Assembly: GCA_004194705.1 (NCBI GenBank)
Contig: SADC01000181.1
Coordinates: 1-64,000 of the forward strand
Direction of reading: 5' to 3'
DNA from: Ditylenchus dipsaci
Lineage: Eukaryota > Nematoda > Chromadorea > Rhabditida > Anguinidae
Length of the DNA: 64,000 nt
This document shows positions 22,507 through 40,697 of this stretch, piece by piece. The notes below the pieces were generated by a model. It ran no database searches and had not been told where the DNA came from. It worked only from the letters and a program-made list of their open reading frames with translations. Positions within the stretch are counted from its first letter, which is position 1; each line of letters starts with the position of its first letter. The translations under genes and the position numbers were made by a program.

Positions 22507-24381
22507 ATAAGCTAAGGGTTTTAAGCTTAAGACGTGTTTGATCGAGTCCAATGGTCAGATGATCAGTTTCTCGAATAGTTCCAGCATCTTGGCTTATTAC
22601 ATAGCAAGCGTTCCTGTGAATGTGGCTCTTCTATGCGTCTACGTGAAAATCCTCGAAACATATCCATTGTGGCAATGCCCGAAAAAGAGGTGCAGAAAAG
22701 AAAAAGGTTTTCTAGTCGACACTTTCTTCGAAGATACACACCTGAGCTTGAAGAAGGTATAAATGTCTTTGTTATCAAATATATTTTCTCGATTGTTTTA
22801 CAGGCGTTTCAGCTGGCTTACTATTGGTCCCGAAAAATGACTTCAGTGGATGAATTGATGTTTCAAATACAGAAGATGAAGCAAGCTCTAATCTTTCACG
22901 TCACACTATTTGTGATTGGAAGTCCTATTTTCGAGAGGTTAAATTTTTATTTAACGTGTAACAATGATTATACAGGGTGTCCCAAAAAAAAATCCCTACA
23001 CTTCAAGGCACCGTACGACCATTTTTTTATTTCACTTTTTCTTGAACGATATTTCATTTGTAGCCCTGGAGATTCTCTATCAAATGGTAAAAACATTTCA
23101 TTACTGAAAAAATAAATTTGGATAAATGGACAGGACAAATTAAAAATCTCGATTTCAAATCCGATAATTTCCAGTTTTCGTTGAAATAAAGAATTTGCAA
23201 CTTATTTAGAAGCTGGTTGTTGATATCAATTTTTTTTTCGCAGAAATGTTTTGAACACATAATTTTGTAGCTCTCTCTTTCCTCTTTCGATTGGTACATT
23301 AAACTGTTTCGAATTTGATTCGAAAAGGGACCATTTGGCTCATAACACATTTTGGGTCATATTAGAAGTTGACAGGCATTTTGAAACTTGGGTTTTTTTA
23401 TTCTGAGTTTTTTTTCAAAAGACCATCTATCAACACTCAGATTCAATTGTTTTTTTCTGTAGAGTGGGTTTTGTAGCTCTTGACATGCGCTACACGATAA
23501 TGTTCACAGATTTTGAAAATTTATTTACGTTTTTGACCATTAAATACCTTAACAAAACTGAAAATTCTCGGATTTGAAATCGAGGTTTTTAATTTTGTGT
23601 TGTCAATTTCTCCATATATTTTTTTTCAGAAATAAAATGTTCATATACCATTCAATAGAGAAATTCCAGTGCTACAAAATGACATATTGTTTGAAAAAAG
23701 TGAAATAAAAAAATGGTCGTACGGTGCCCTTGAAGTGCAGGGATTTTTTTGGGACACCTGTATTATCTGAGTTAAGATTTGTCAACGATAATTTGTAGAA
23801 CGTAGGACCATTCTTTGAGGACCCGGGAAGATTGTCAAAATCGACGAGACGGTTTCAGTACGTAGGAAGTACAATCGAGGACGACTACTCCCAACAAAAT
23901 GGATCTTTGGAGGTGTAGAGCGCGGAACAAACAAGTAATTCTTAGCCTTGATCACAAGTAGCACATTTTTAATGGTTTTAAATAGGTCTTTCATGTTTTG
24001 GGTGGAAAATCGTGATACGAATACACTGTTGGATATTATTCAGCAATATATTCTACCGGGTACTTTTATGTTTATGCTATTTCGATACAAGATTACCAGT
24101 TCGGCTAAATTTATAGAAACAACAATTATTTCGGACGGATGGCCTTCGTACAGAAAGATAAAAAACTGCCCGAGGGATATGAGCACTTGGCAGTCAATCA
24201 TTCAGAGCATTTTGTGGATCTCATTACTGGAGCGCACACCAACAGCATTGAATCGGCGTGGCAGAAGCTAAAGGCCAGGAACAAGAAAGAATACGGAACT
24301 GCATCATCTGAATTTGGATCCTATATTGAGCAACATTTGTGGTTTCAGATGTTTTCTGGTCCGGATTGTTTTATAATCTGA
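22507..24381 (+). CDS. Merlin transposase (DDE_Tnp_IS1595 type), interrupted
   Basis: The 5' part encodes a Cys/Lys-rich stretch (CPKKRCRKEKGFLVDTFFED, about 22,676-22,740), followed by a 48-bp intron and FQLAYYWSRKMTSVDELMFQ. After the nested MITE comes the catalytic core: IVKIDET (first Asp), RRKYNRGRLLPTKWIFGGVE, FWVENRDTNTLLDIIQQYI, IISDGWPSYRKI (second Asp), VNHSEHFVDLITGAHTNSIE, then SAWQKLK, ending near CF and a stop at 24,379. This order fits ISXO2-like transposases. Frames shift at least twice (near 23,930 and 24,150), and the 788-bp insertion breaks it, so this copy is not functional as written. Confidence 0.85.
22973..23760. mobile_element. TA-flanked foldback MITE in Merlin (788 bp)
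   Basis: CAGGGTGTCCCAAAAAAAAA on the left and its inverted copy ending GGGACACCTG on the right, flanked by TA (22,971-22,972 and 23,761-23,762). The arms stay complementary for well over 100 bp. Tc1/mariner-type target. Confidence 0.88.
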
Positions 24382-24825
24382 TGTCTCAAATTTGTGATTT
24401 GTATCCTTGTGAGCGAAAATAAAAATATTCCATTGATTAAATGTGTATTTTTTGGTAGTCAGCAAAAATTTTGAAGGTGTGACCTGTTCGACACTAGTAC
24501 CGGGTTGTTAAGCTCAAAGTTGCGATTTTACACACCCCAACTTCAATACCTGGTGTAGGTATCACCTGGCCAGGTGGATGTCCACCTGGATGGCATAAAA
24601 ATAAAAAAACTAATTTTAATTAAATAAAAAAATCTATTTTTCCAACCAAAAAATTTGTGAATAATTGGACTTGTTGAGATCTAAAGTGCGATTTCACCTA
24701 CCCAATCCCAAATCTAGGGTTGGGTACCACCTGGACAGGTGATATCCAGGTAACTCAAGAGTAGCGTATATTCACCCAAATGACCTGTGTCGCGAGCGGC
24801 CACGGCCAACAGCTCGTGAATTGGA

Positions 24826-24903
24826 AAAAGGGGAATGGAGGATATTTGATCCCACTCCCTTTGAATACGCAGGGGACTGCCTTAACCAGTAGGCCACCTA
24901 ACC
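24826..24903 (-). pseudogene. tRNA-related sequence (SINE head or tRNA pseudogene)
   Basis: On the minus strand GTGGCCTACTGGTTAAGGC looks like an A box. GTGGGATCAAATATCCTCC lies where the B box and T arm would be, followed by a T run. The arms pair only partly. Confidence 0.5.
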
Positions 24904-25160
24904 CCAGACTGGGAAAGTGAAGAAATTTGTAGACATCACTTACGTCGAAGACGCAACACCTGAAAGATCAAACGTTAGTCTTCTATATCTGAAATTACGG
25001 TAAAAAATAAAGTGTGCACCCAGGTGGATTCGAACCAGCAACCTCGGCGGTGGATATCCAAGTGGTCGTCCACTTGGATCAAATTTTTTTTCACATTTTG
25101 GGTTCCAATATAATTTTTCTGAACTAATTCGAGCATGCTGAAGATGGTTGACAGTGTTAA

Positions 25161-25388
25161 AGGGCCATTGCCACCTGTTTTGAATTGTCCCTCGCTAATT
25201 CAAAATTTTTCCCTGATCATTGGACTTTTGTACGGATTTTTTGGCCTGGTTCTAACAAAAGAAGGCCTAGCCTTAATTTAGGTAAAGTTTAGTTAGAAAC
25301 CAAGTTCAAAAATCCATATAGAATTTCAATGATTAGGAAAAAATTTGAATTGGCGGGGGACAACCCTTGTCGGGACGGCAATGGCCCT
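25161..25388. mobile_element. TTAA-flanked MITE, piggyBac-like (228 bp)
   Basis: Inverted ends AGGGCCATTGCC and GGCAATGGCCCT are flanked by TTAA (25,157-25,160 and 25,389-25,392). The related repeat copy at 47,170-47,200 reads straight through this position and serves as an empty site. Confidence 0.85.
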
Positions 25389-25744
25389 TTAAAATCCCGT
25401 TTTATCGAGAAATTTCTCAGTTATCGTAAATTCTTGATTATGATAAATCAAGAGTTCACAAAAACTCTAAATTTATCGATAAAACGTGATTTTACCACTG
25501 TCAAACTATCTTCAGCATGCTCGAATTAGTGCAGAAAAATTGTTTTGGAATCCGAAAACGTGAAAAAAATTTTTGATCCGCGCTAAACATACTGAATTCC
25601 CACACTTTTTACTTAATTCCCACACCTTTTTCTGAAATCGCTAATTTATGTTCTAAATTCTTTTCTGAGGTGTCCTACTATAGTGAATCGAGGTCGCTGA
25701 GCACGAATATGACCTCAGAATTACATTGTTCAATGTTTCAAATT

Positions 25745-25865
25745 ATTTCGAGTTTGGCTGGATTGGTCAATCTACCCATTTGAATCGATTGCAACTGGCT
25801 TCATTGGTCAATTCATCCACCTGAATCGCTTCAACTGGCTTGATTGAATTCATTCATCCAATTAT
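25745..25865. repeat. Imperfect tandem repeat, about 43-bp unit
   Basis: GATTGGTCAATCTACCCATT and CATTGGTCAATTCATCCACC, each followed by GAATCG and CAACTGGCTT, then a third partial copy. Confidence 0.5.
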
Positions 25866-25984
25866 GCCTCTACCATCTGGCATTCAATGGCCTTCTGACA
25901 TTTGTTCTATTGATCATTGTATCATTTGCCTTCACCTCTCCATCATCTAATTAATCGACCCATTTCCGGCACTTCTTTAGTTAC

Positions 25985-26185
25985 CCCCCCCCCCCCATAC
26001 TCGGATTTTTTGAAAAGTGACCCAAAATCACCCCTTCAACTCATTTTTTCTGCACAACAAGATACGAGAAGCACTTTTAAACACTTTCTGAATAAAAAAA
26101 GTTGAAATTTATCGAAAAAATTGCCACTAACCCCTTGGGGTAGATGGTCTTTTTAGGGCATTTTTGACCAAATTTTAACCTTTTT
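25985..26185. repeat. Dispersed repeat, inverted copy at 44.7-44.9 kb
   Basis: ATACTCGGATTTTTTGAAAA, TGACCCAAAATCACCCCTTC and CAACAAGATACGAGAAGCA recur as the reverse complement at 44,745-44,905. Confidence 0.75.
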
Positions 26186-26489
26186 TAAGCAAAATTAGGT
26201 AAAAATGCTAGATTTTGAACAGGTTTTTACTGAGTTTAGAGATGCGCGCACTGACTTACCTTAGACATAATTCCGAGCAAGACTCTGATCAAAAATGCAT
26301 TTAGAGAAAATGTTAGAAAAAATGCATTTTTGAATTATTTTTTTATCTGCATTTGAAATTAAAATTCAATATGCTAGATTAGGTGAATGAAAAGAAGGCT
26401 ATATTTTTTTGATAGAACGCTTCTTAACATATAGCGGTATTATGTTTTGGGTGACCGTCCACTTTTTAAAATAAAAATTGACTTAAAAC

Positions 26490-26900
26490 TCCGCCGGTCA
26501 TGCGTGACTTTTGCCTCTCCTGAAGCATAATTTCATGGAGAACACGATGGCGTTTTCAGATTTTTTTTCAAACCTAAAAGTGGTTCAAATCAGCCTCTGA
26601 AACATGTGACCTATAGGTCGGGCATTACAAAGATAAATAAGGCTGTACCTTTTCCCGCAGATATAATTTTGATCTGATTTAAAAACTCAAATGTTCCTCA
26701 TGAGTTCCTCTATTTTTCTGTAGTTGCAAAGATATTACTTCTACCGAAAATAAAAATAAGATTAATCAAAGATCCTAAAATGATAGTTTTAAAAATAGCA
26801 CTTATTTTACAAAACGCCCATAGCTTCAGTACATTAATTTTCTAGAATATGCTTTATGGCATCTGAAAGCACACATTCTGCGCTACGAAATGACGTGTTA
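26490..26900. repeat. Diverged dispersed repeat, partner at 30,195-30,690
   Basis: Shared, diverged text includes CATGCGTGACTTTTG / CATGCATGACTTTCG, ATCAGCCTCTGAAA and AAAATAAAAATAAGATTAATC. The partner copy carries the small MITE at 30,322-30,420. Confidence 0.6.
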
Positions 26901-26980
26901 CTTTATCATACATGCCTTCATCCCGACTCACAATACAGTGTTAAACGTCCGGCTGGGGAATATAGAGATTTTAAGGATTA

Positions 26981-27395
26981 CAGTCGAGTCTCGATATAGT
27001 GGCACCCCCTAAAGTTCGTTCCCGCCTTGGGTCCGACACTTTTTTTACCTCGATTTTTGAAATATTTTGCTAAACCTGATCCGTCAGTCTGATCGTAAAA
27101 ATCGTACAGATTCTGATTTTACCGGTCGTTTTTTGGAATGGAACACTTTTGCCGTTAAGACCCGCGAGTCTCGATATAGTGGCACCCCATTTTGAAAAAG
27201 GGTGCCACTATATCGAGACTCGCGGGTCTTAACGGCAAAAGTGTTACCATTCCAAAAAACGACCGTAAAATCAGAATCTGTACGATTTTTACGATCAGAC
27301 TGACGGATCAGGTTTAGCAAAATATTTCAAAAATCGAGGTAAAAAAAAGTGTCGGACCCAAGGAGGGAACGAACTTTTGTTATATTGGATAGTTG
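26981..27395. mobile_element. Pogo-like foldback with ATAGTGGCACC word
   Basis: Left end CAGTCGAGTCTCGATATAGT after TA. The conserved body TCGTTCCCGCCTTGGGTCCG follows, then a central hairpin GAGTCTCGATATAGTGGCAC / GTGCCACTATATCGAGACTC and an inverted copy of the body. The extreme right end is replaced by unrelated sequence after GAACGAACTTTTG. Confidence 0.8.
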
Positions 27396-29150
27396 TCTTG
27401 TGAGTCTTTGTACTAGTTCTGTTGCATTTTTCACGCTGAGCATTTTGTATATTATCAGTTAAGACAATTTGCTGCCAAGTTAAGACATTTTGCTGCAAAA
27501 AGCATCAGCAAAATTAAGAGATTTTTGTGCAAAATTAAGACTTCTTGCTGCAAAATTCAGATAGGCTTTTCAAAAAACTCTACCATAAACCTTGAAGTAC
27601 GGTAAATTCCTCTAAATTCTCGCCAAAAAGCGGTAAAGTTTATCGATTTTTATTCTATACCCAAAATAAAAATTTCATTAAAATCCACGAAAATAAAAAA
27701 GATATTAGAAAACAAAATTTCAGAATAAAGCTTTGACGTACATAAGGTGCTTGATTGGTTTTGTTTTCTTCAAAATATTCTCTCAGCTCTCTGCATTCCT
27801 TGGAGCCATCAAAAGGCATAACACTCCTAATTTATTTTATGAGACTTATTATTTGAATTATATTGCCGTATTTCCTCTATTATCTAACAACCCAAATCCG
27901 GAATTTTCAATTTTATGGCGTTGCCTATTGACTACTTTTTTTTAATTGACTTTCAAGCATGTATCATACCAAAATGTAGCTTGGAATCTGGCCTACATTT
28001 TAGTATATTACATGCTAAAAAGTCTATACAAAAAGTATGTCGATAGCATCGCCATAAAGTTCAAAGTTTCGGATTTTGGGTGGGGAAATTAATAGAGGAA
28101 ATACGGTTGTATACATTAGCTGCTGCATTTCCTTGTAATAAATCTTCAAAGAAAATGTGTCACAGTGTTTTTGAATGTTTTTGGTTGCACATTTTGAGTG
28201 TTCTAGCTGTGAACTGAAATTATATGTAAATGTTATTTACCGTTTTCATATTGAGGTCGAAAATTATCTAGCAGTAGCCGATCAAACCAGCGTGTAAAGT
28301 AAATTATCTTGAATGTTTCTACACGCATTTAGAACCAGAAGAAAAATCGAGCACACCATTGCATGCTTTCTCCAAGTTTAGACTAAACATAAATATTTTA
28401 TAATCAAAGAAAATGATTTTTTTGTAAAGAATACTTTAGGATGCATTTCTCGGACTTTAATGCACCTAAAAGTAATTAGTGAAAATTTTACTTTTTTTTG
28501 ACGTTAATGGAAATTGATTTGGAGAACCATATCTAAGCCCACGAAAAATTATTTTACATTGCTGTTCTTTTGCGCTTTCTAAATTTCCCTGACGCTACGA
28601 TTCCACTTATTAGATTTCGCTTGATCGCCGAAAACCACAAAATTGATTGCAAAATTTTCAAAAATTGAAAAATAAGCCATCTAAGTGGTTTATTAGATGG
28701 TATGTACCTTGCTGATTTTCACAATACAAGTTATTGCCCCACATTCACACGTTTTTAGATTAGATATTGCACTGAAAACTTGTCTGATTATTATTAAATA
28801 TAAATATGAAACCTGCAAACAGCACTGAGAGTGTTTCCGCAGTTTCTCCTTCAATTAAGCTCTGGAAATTTATGCTACAGCTAGATGCTAGAGTAGGATT
28901 CGGACAGGTTTTCCGGATCGGCCTGTTAAAAACTGGATTTTTTTTTGAAATACGGTTTGGGGTTTATTTTTATGCAGAGTTTTTGTGTGCCGTTTTCAGT
29001 TATCCAGACGTTCTTTACTTCTGGATATCTATTTCGGTTTAGCGAGCTAAATTCGCTTTTCGGCTGAATGCTGGCATCCTACGTCCCAAAAAAGGCATAC
29101 CAAATTAAGGATTACGCTCTTGCAACAGTCAAGAAGTGGATAAGAGAATG
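27396..29150. other. Repeat remnants, no gene recognised
   Basis: 27,460-27,560 has loose TTAAGACATTTTGCTGCAAA repeats. 27,600 and 28,095-28,110 (AATAGAGGAAATACGG) look like worn ends of a CCGTAT-family element. The rest is AT-rich with only short frames. Confidence 0.45.
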
Positions 29151-29153
29151 CTT

Positions 29154-29582
29154 TCAGCAATTCTCTCGTCTCCTTGCTAATCTCAAACTGTTTATAGGTT
29201 GAAGATGCCAAAACTGTAGGTATAGTCTGTATTTTGTTATATCTGTTGCTTGTGGTTCAAGTGGGCCCAGATCAGTGAAGTCATATGTTACGATACCATT
29301 AGAAGTAACTGCAGAAATAAGTGCATTTGGTGTGGTATCTTCATATACACCTTTTATAGTAATAATTTCAGCTGAGTCAGGTGAAGTTTGTGTGGTATTA
29401 AAAGTAGACTGAACTGCGAAGTCAGATTTTATAAAATGATTCAATAATGGATGTGGGTTAGTCATTTTACAATTGTAAAATTGAACACAATAACTTATAA
29501 ACCAGCACAAAGCTAGAAAACTTGTCGACATAGTATAATGAAGAATGTAAAAGCTATAGCAAAATGGTTTAAAAAAGAGCAA
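29154..29582 (-). CDS. Unrecognised open reading frame
   Basis: A 142-codon frame is the longest non-repetitive single frame in this part. It has a hydrophobic N-terminal stretch that could be a signal peptide if MSTSFLALCWFISYCVQFYN is the start, then EIITIKGVYEDTTPNALISA and YRLYLQFWHLQPINSLRLAR. No family is recognised and no partner exons are evident. Confidence 0.3.
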   Translation of the reverse strand: MLFFKPFCYSFYILHYTMSTSFLALCWFISYCVQFYNCKMTNPHPLLNHFIKSDFAVQSTFNTTQTSPDSAEIITIKGVYEDTTPNALISAVTSNGIVTYDFTDLGPLEPQATDITKYRLYLQFWHLQPINSLRLARRRENC

Positions 29583-30194
29583 AATAATAAAACAAATTTG
29601 AATGCATCATTAGTTAAAATATGATTGTTAATTTGGTGTTATAAATGAGTCATCACTGTTAAAATTTTGTTTTTATTTTTATTTTTGTAATTTTTAAAAT
29701 AGCCAAAATATTGAAAAATCTCGGCTAACGGAAAAAAGAACTTGAAAACTGTAAATTAGCAATTCTAAAGATACAAAAATTGTTTTGATCTTCCGGTGTT
29801 TTGAGTAGGGAGGAGAGAGTCAGCCCAAGAATGAGAACCGTACTTTTTAAAAGATTTGTTTTCTAAAACATTTCATTCCCATCTCTGAGTTTCTTCCAAG
29901 CTTTTTGGCCAACAATCAATACAGGACATGGTTTTTATCTCAAAATTTTAAAATAAATTGCATTTTGCCAAATAAAGTAGAATTAGGTCATTTTTCGTCA
30001 AAAAGTTTCATTTTATCCAGTGCTTGTCGAGATTCGAGCACCGAAAATAAAGATTTTGACGTAAAATCTCGAAATTTAATTTGACAAATTTTTAAAGATT
30101 TAGGGTGCCAGATAAAGTACAAATCTTCAAATAAAGTACAGAGGAGAGCCCTGATATAGGAGATTTTGTTTTAGCAAAAAATATTTTAACATTC

Positions 30195-30690
30195 CAGTGG
30201 CCATGCATGACTTTCGTTCGTACGCGTGCAGTATTCGTGGATAGCACAATAGTGTTTTCGGATTTTTGTTTCAAATTGGATAACAGGTTGGAATCAGCCT
30301 CTGAAAAAGGTGAACTTTGGGCAGGGATGAAAATAACATCCTAAATTAGGATATTTTAGGCTATCAAAAATATCCTAAAATAACCTATTTTAAGTTAATA
30401 GGATAATATTCTCACCTCTGCCTTCAGGTAGGGTAGTACAAAGTTGAATGAAGCTACAGCTTTTTTCTTGATTTTGTTTTAAAATCAATAAAATCCTTAT
30501 TAGCTTTCTATCTTTCTGTTGCTGCATGAAAATCACTTCTTAAGAAAATAAAAATAAAATTTATCAATATATAATATACAAATGTATATAAGATCTAGAG
30601 ATTTCAAATAGCCCTTTATGTAAAAAATGCCCATAATTTTTTTTTGCAGTCAATTATTCTGGCCACTTTTACAGCATTCGAAAGAAGAAA
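30195..30690. repeat. Partner copy of the 26.5-kb repeat
   Basis: See 26,490-26,900. Interrupted at 30,322-30,420. Confidence 0.6.
30322..30420. mobile_element. Tiny hAT-like MITE (99 bp)
   Basis: CAGGGATGAAAATAACATCC and its diverged inverted copy ending TATTCTCACCTCTG. The target duplication is decayed (ACTTTGGG / CCTTCAGG, 5 of 8). The related sequence at 26.6 kb lacks it. Confidence 0.65.
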
Positions 30691-30724
30691 AGAACCATAC
30701 AAAAAAGTATGCCAGTTGATTATA

Positions 30725-31065
30725 TACAGGATGTTTCAAATTTTTCTGACACTTTTAAACAGCTATAACTTTTTTCCAGGGTCAAATTTTGAATTTCTAT
30801 GAACGCTGATCGACTCAGCTTTTGATGAATTTTTTTTGGTATATAATGTCAAAAACACGATTTTTGCTTGATACTTCATGTTTTTGCCCGTTAACCGTCA
30901 GAGACAATCCATTTACCAAGGTCTAATCCACAGCTAGAACAAGCAAAAATCGTGTTTATGACATTATATACCAATTTTTTTTATCCAAAGAACACCACAG
31001 AATATCTAAATTCGACCCTTAAAAATTATGACTTTTCGAAAATGTCACGCCCTGAATATGATCTA
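30725..31065. mobile_element. Foldback element, diverged relative at 63.5 kb
   Basis: The left part (ACAGGATGTTTCAAATTTTT, AACACGATTTTTGCTTG) is mirrored by the right part (CAAGCAAAAATCGTGTTTAT, then ATGTCACGCCCTGAATA). A diverged copy lies at 63,508-63,770. Confidence 0.6.
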
Positions 31066-31215
31066 GAGGTCGACTCACAAAACAATGTAAAAAGTTTCTC
31101 CGTTTGACATGATTTAGATAGTAACCGTACGGACCAAATTTTCGCGAAGCTTTGTTTTGCTGATAACTTTTCAAATATGCATTTTTTGAACTGTTTTTTT
31201 GTTTGAAATCTCACA

Positions 31216-31590
31216 TTCTAGGCAATCGAATGACACTATATTTTATATCGGTATCGCTGTAATGAGATTTTTATCGACCTGGAAAATCTCCTGATTTTCA
31301 GATGATTTAGGCAAATAAATTAATCAGTTGAACAGCTTGTTTTTGGAGTATCATCTGGTGTGGGATGCACAGAATGCCAAAGCAGGTCCACTCAATAAAA
31401 AAGAGAAGTTAAATCAGAATTTCAACAATTTAGCAACAACCGTGCATCTCGTACCAGATGAAGCTCCGAATCAATCGTATAGTACATTTGCCTGAAATAA
31501 GTAAAAATGAGGATATTTTTAAAGTCAAAATTAATTTTATCTGATAACAGCAATTTCTATACAAATATAGCGTCATTCGATTGCCTAGTG
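31216..31590. mobile_element. Foldback MITE, CTAGGCAATCGAATGAC ends
   Basis: CTAGGCAATCGAATGACACT near 31,218 and its inverted copy AGCGTCATTCGATTGCCTAG near 31,570. The interior is not obviously coding. Confidence 0.6.
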
Positions 31591-31713
31591 TGTCGGCTTT
31601 CAAATAAAAAAAAAATCGGATCAAAAAAGTAAATTCGATAAATTCGGGAAAACAAAGCGTCACGAAAATTCGGTTCATGTATTTATTAACACTACTTAAT
31701 TAGCCTGGTAGGA

Positions 31714-31918
31714 CAGGGCTCCGAATCGTCTTTTTTAAAAAGATTTGTCCTTTTTTGACACCCCAAATCTTTTTTTATTTTGAAAATTTAGTCAAAATCT
31801 TTTTTTTCGCTTCAAAATGGCAACAAGCACTAGATAAAATGCACTTTTACTTCAAAAATAGTCAAAATATCTTTTTACCCAAATGTCTTTTTTTTGAAAA
31901 TTTTCATTCGGAGCCCTG
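31714..31918. mobile_element. hAT-like MITE, CAGGGCTCCGAAT ends (205 bp)
   Basis: CAGGGCTCCGAAT at the left and ATTCGGAGCCCTG at the right are perfect inverted ends. The flanks TGGTAGGA / TGTTAGAC are a decayed duplication at best. Family members without clear ends lie at 5825 and 11,765. Confidence 0.75.
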
Positions 31919-32211
31919 TGTTAGACCATTACAAGCTAGCATGTTGTACGTTGGAAAAATGAGAATGAAGACGCTTTAATCATACTCGTAAAAAAGGATG
32001 TGGGTGAAGAACGAAGGATTAGCAACACTTTATGTACTTTTATGCGAATTTCAATAAAAAAATCTTCGATTTCTAGGACGAAAGTTTTCGAAAAGTCTTC
32101 TTTCAACAAAAGTCTCTTTCTGGATTCGAATACGTTGAGATTGGATCAATATAATTTTATGAGCTAAGACGTCCACTAAAGTAGGTAAGAGTTATTTATT
32201 CAAAATGGATA

Positions 32212-32454
32212 CCGTATTCACTCTATTAACTCCACACCCTCTAATAAGTCGCCACCCTACGGACCGCATATCTCAGCCTAAAGCAAACATTTTGCAAATC
32301 TGTTTTTTGCGTTTTCTTAGTTGTTACTAGATTACCTAATTCCAGTTTTCAAACTGTTGTCGAGCACCCGAAAATCTCAAAATCGACCGCAAATTTTCCA
32401 ATTTTTCAGGGATTAAAAAATAACTCCCCATGGGGAGTTAATAGAGTGAATACG
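32212..32454. mobile_element. CCGTAT-family MITE, copy 3 (243 bp)
   Basis: CCGTATTCACTCTATTAACT on the left, AGTTAATAGAGTGAATACG on the right, TA on both sides. Signature word TTAACTCC. Confidence 0.82.
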
Positions 32455-32797
32455 TATATCCCAGCTCATAAAAATTATTTTGATCTGATCTCAATGAGTT
32501 CGGATTAAGGAAGAGATTTTGGCACAGAAGAAGACTTACTGAAAACTTTTCTCCTTGAAAGTTAATGATTTTTCGATTAAAATTTGCAAAAAAATTCACA
32601 AAGTGTCGCTAATCGATATTTTACCTGATGACCATTTGATTGCTGTTTAAAAATAACTATGAAAAGAAATTACATTCAAAAGCAAAATTTAGTTGCTTTC
32701 TTTATACACTACAACACTGGCACAGTAGTTTGTAGTGCACAAAGACAATAGAGTAGTGAAGAGAAAAAACTCCTTATTTATCAGTAACCTCCAGCAA

Positions 32798-32926
32798 GAG
32801 ACACACAGGAGACTACAATATGACTACACATTCTAGCCAATATTCTTCCTTGTTATTTTCTTCATTTAATCCAACAAAGTTTAGACCAAAATCACTAGTC
32901 TTAGTTATTCCGTCTGAGAATTGAAA
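32798..32926 (+). promoter_or_regulatory. Upstream region of P450 A, conserved with P450 B
   Basis: AGCAAGAGACACACAG, ACTACAATATGACTAC, TTCCTTGTTATTTTCTTC and CAAAATCACTAG have counterparts in the same order at 43,886-44,035 in front of P450 B. A promoter or 5' leader role is inferred from position and conservation only. Confidence 0.55.
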
Positions 32927-39580
<6,654 letters not shown>

Positions 39581-39715
39581 AAATGTATGTTCAATATTTT
39601 TTCAACTTTATACAACTTTCACTTTTTCCTTGAACACCTTTAATTGAAAATATGTCAAATAAGCTTGAGGAGAGTGGAATTCTACACGTAAGGGCATTCT
39701 CAGGATAGTCTAGAC

Positions 39716-40166
39716 TAGGGTTGGGTAATTAGCCGGGTAAAATCTTTTTGGGTAAAATCTCGGGTATTTACCGGTATTTACCTGAAAGGCGGGTAAAATC
39801 TTTTAATTTCCATAACCAACTTTTATTCGAGAAATCATAGCAAATCAATCAAATTCATGCATAAACAATTCAAAATCATCGTTAACAGTGTTAGTGCTCG
39901 ATTTCTTTAATTTCGCCAATTGCTAATCGCTAATCGCTAATTTCGCAATTGTTATGCTAAGACTAAAACACTTTCTGGCTTCTGAATTCCCTTTGAGACA
40001 AATCAAATTAAAACAAAATTTTTGTAAAGATATAGTATTTTTGCAAATCCTTAGTAAAGATTTTACCCGATTTCTATACTACGGGTAAAATCTCTGGGTA
40101 TTTACCGGTAAATACCGGGTATTTACCCGGGTTAATACCTGGGTAAAAACCTATTGTCCAACCCTA
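39716..40166. mobile_element. hAT-type MITE, TAGGGTTGGGTAA ends (451 bp)
   Basis: Ends TAGGGTTGG and CCAACCCTA with exact 8-bp duplication GTCTAGAC (39,708-39,715 and 40,167-40,174), itself palindromic. Subterminal GGGTAAAATC and GGGTATTTACC words crowd both ends. Confidence 0.9.
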
Positions 40167-40379
40167 GTCTAGACGGAACTGTCTATTGCTCTATATGAGT
40201 TTCTCTGGAACATTGACTTTTTCGTCATTGCTTTTGGATTCCACCTCGTTAAAAATTAATGGAAAGTTATATCGCAAAAATTTTACACAAAGCTAGAAGT
40301 GAACACAGATAAATAAATTGTATATAACAAAAACGTACTTTTTCTTGGTGTTAAAACAGGTTTAAAACTAATTTTTTTA

Positions 40380-40495
40380 AAGGAGCCGGCTTATTAGAGA
40401 AGCTGACTTATTTTTTGGATTACCTCCAGTGGCCGCCTTATTAGAGGTCCCGGTTTATTAGGGGTCGGGGGAGGATATAATTAGAGGAAATACGG
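40380..40495. repeat. Right end of a CCGTAT-family element
   Basis: Repeated CTTATTAGAGA-like words end in AATTAGAGGAAATACGGTA. The left end is not found. Confidence 0.55.
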
Positions 40496-40697
40496 TAGTT
40501 CAAATAAATTACACAGTAAACTAGCGGAAAAAGTATTGGGTTTACATCCTAAGGGACGAGGTATTTTAAGTAGGTTCGAGGATCGGGGGTCAGGAGGTAT
40601 ATCAAAAAAGCGCCAAAATTTCACTAACACTCATGCTTCATATTGTAGAAACTGACAATAAAAGCAATTTTTTATTTTGACAAAAAAACGAAATGCA

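Larger units (their letters stand above)
22385..24504 (+). mobile_element. Merlin (ISXO2/IS1016-like) DNA transposon
   Basis: Long inverted ends: CGGTACTAGTGTCGAACAGG on the left, and the reverse complement ending at about 24,502, continuing inward for roughly 90 bp each. The sequence TTGTTAAGCTCAAA is present on both sides (22,371-22,384 and 24,505-24,518), a 14-bp duplication. It was inserted into an older repeat related to 35,500-35,730. It is split by a nested foldback at 22,973-23,760. Confidence 0.85.
24505..25580. repeat. Composite repeat with palindromic core
   Basis: ACCACCTGGACAGGTGATAT, GGATTCGAACCAGCAACCTC and GAGCATGCTGAAGATGGTT recur at 46,900-47,340. The core is an inverted repeat around 25,440. 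The family relation to 35,500-35,730 is visible in GATATCCACCTGG-like words. Confidence 0.65.
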
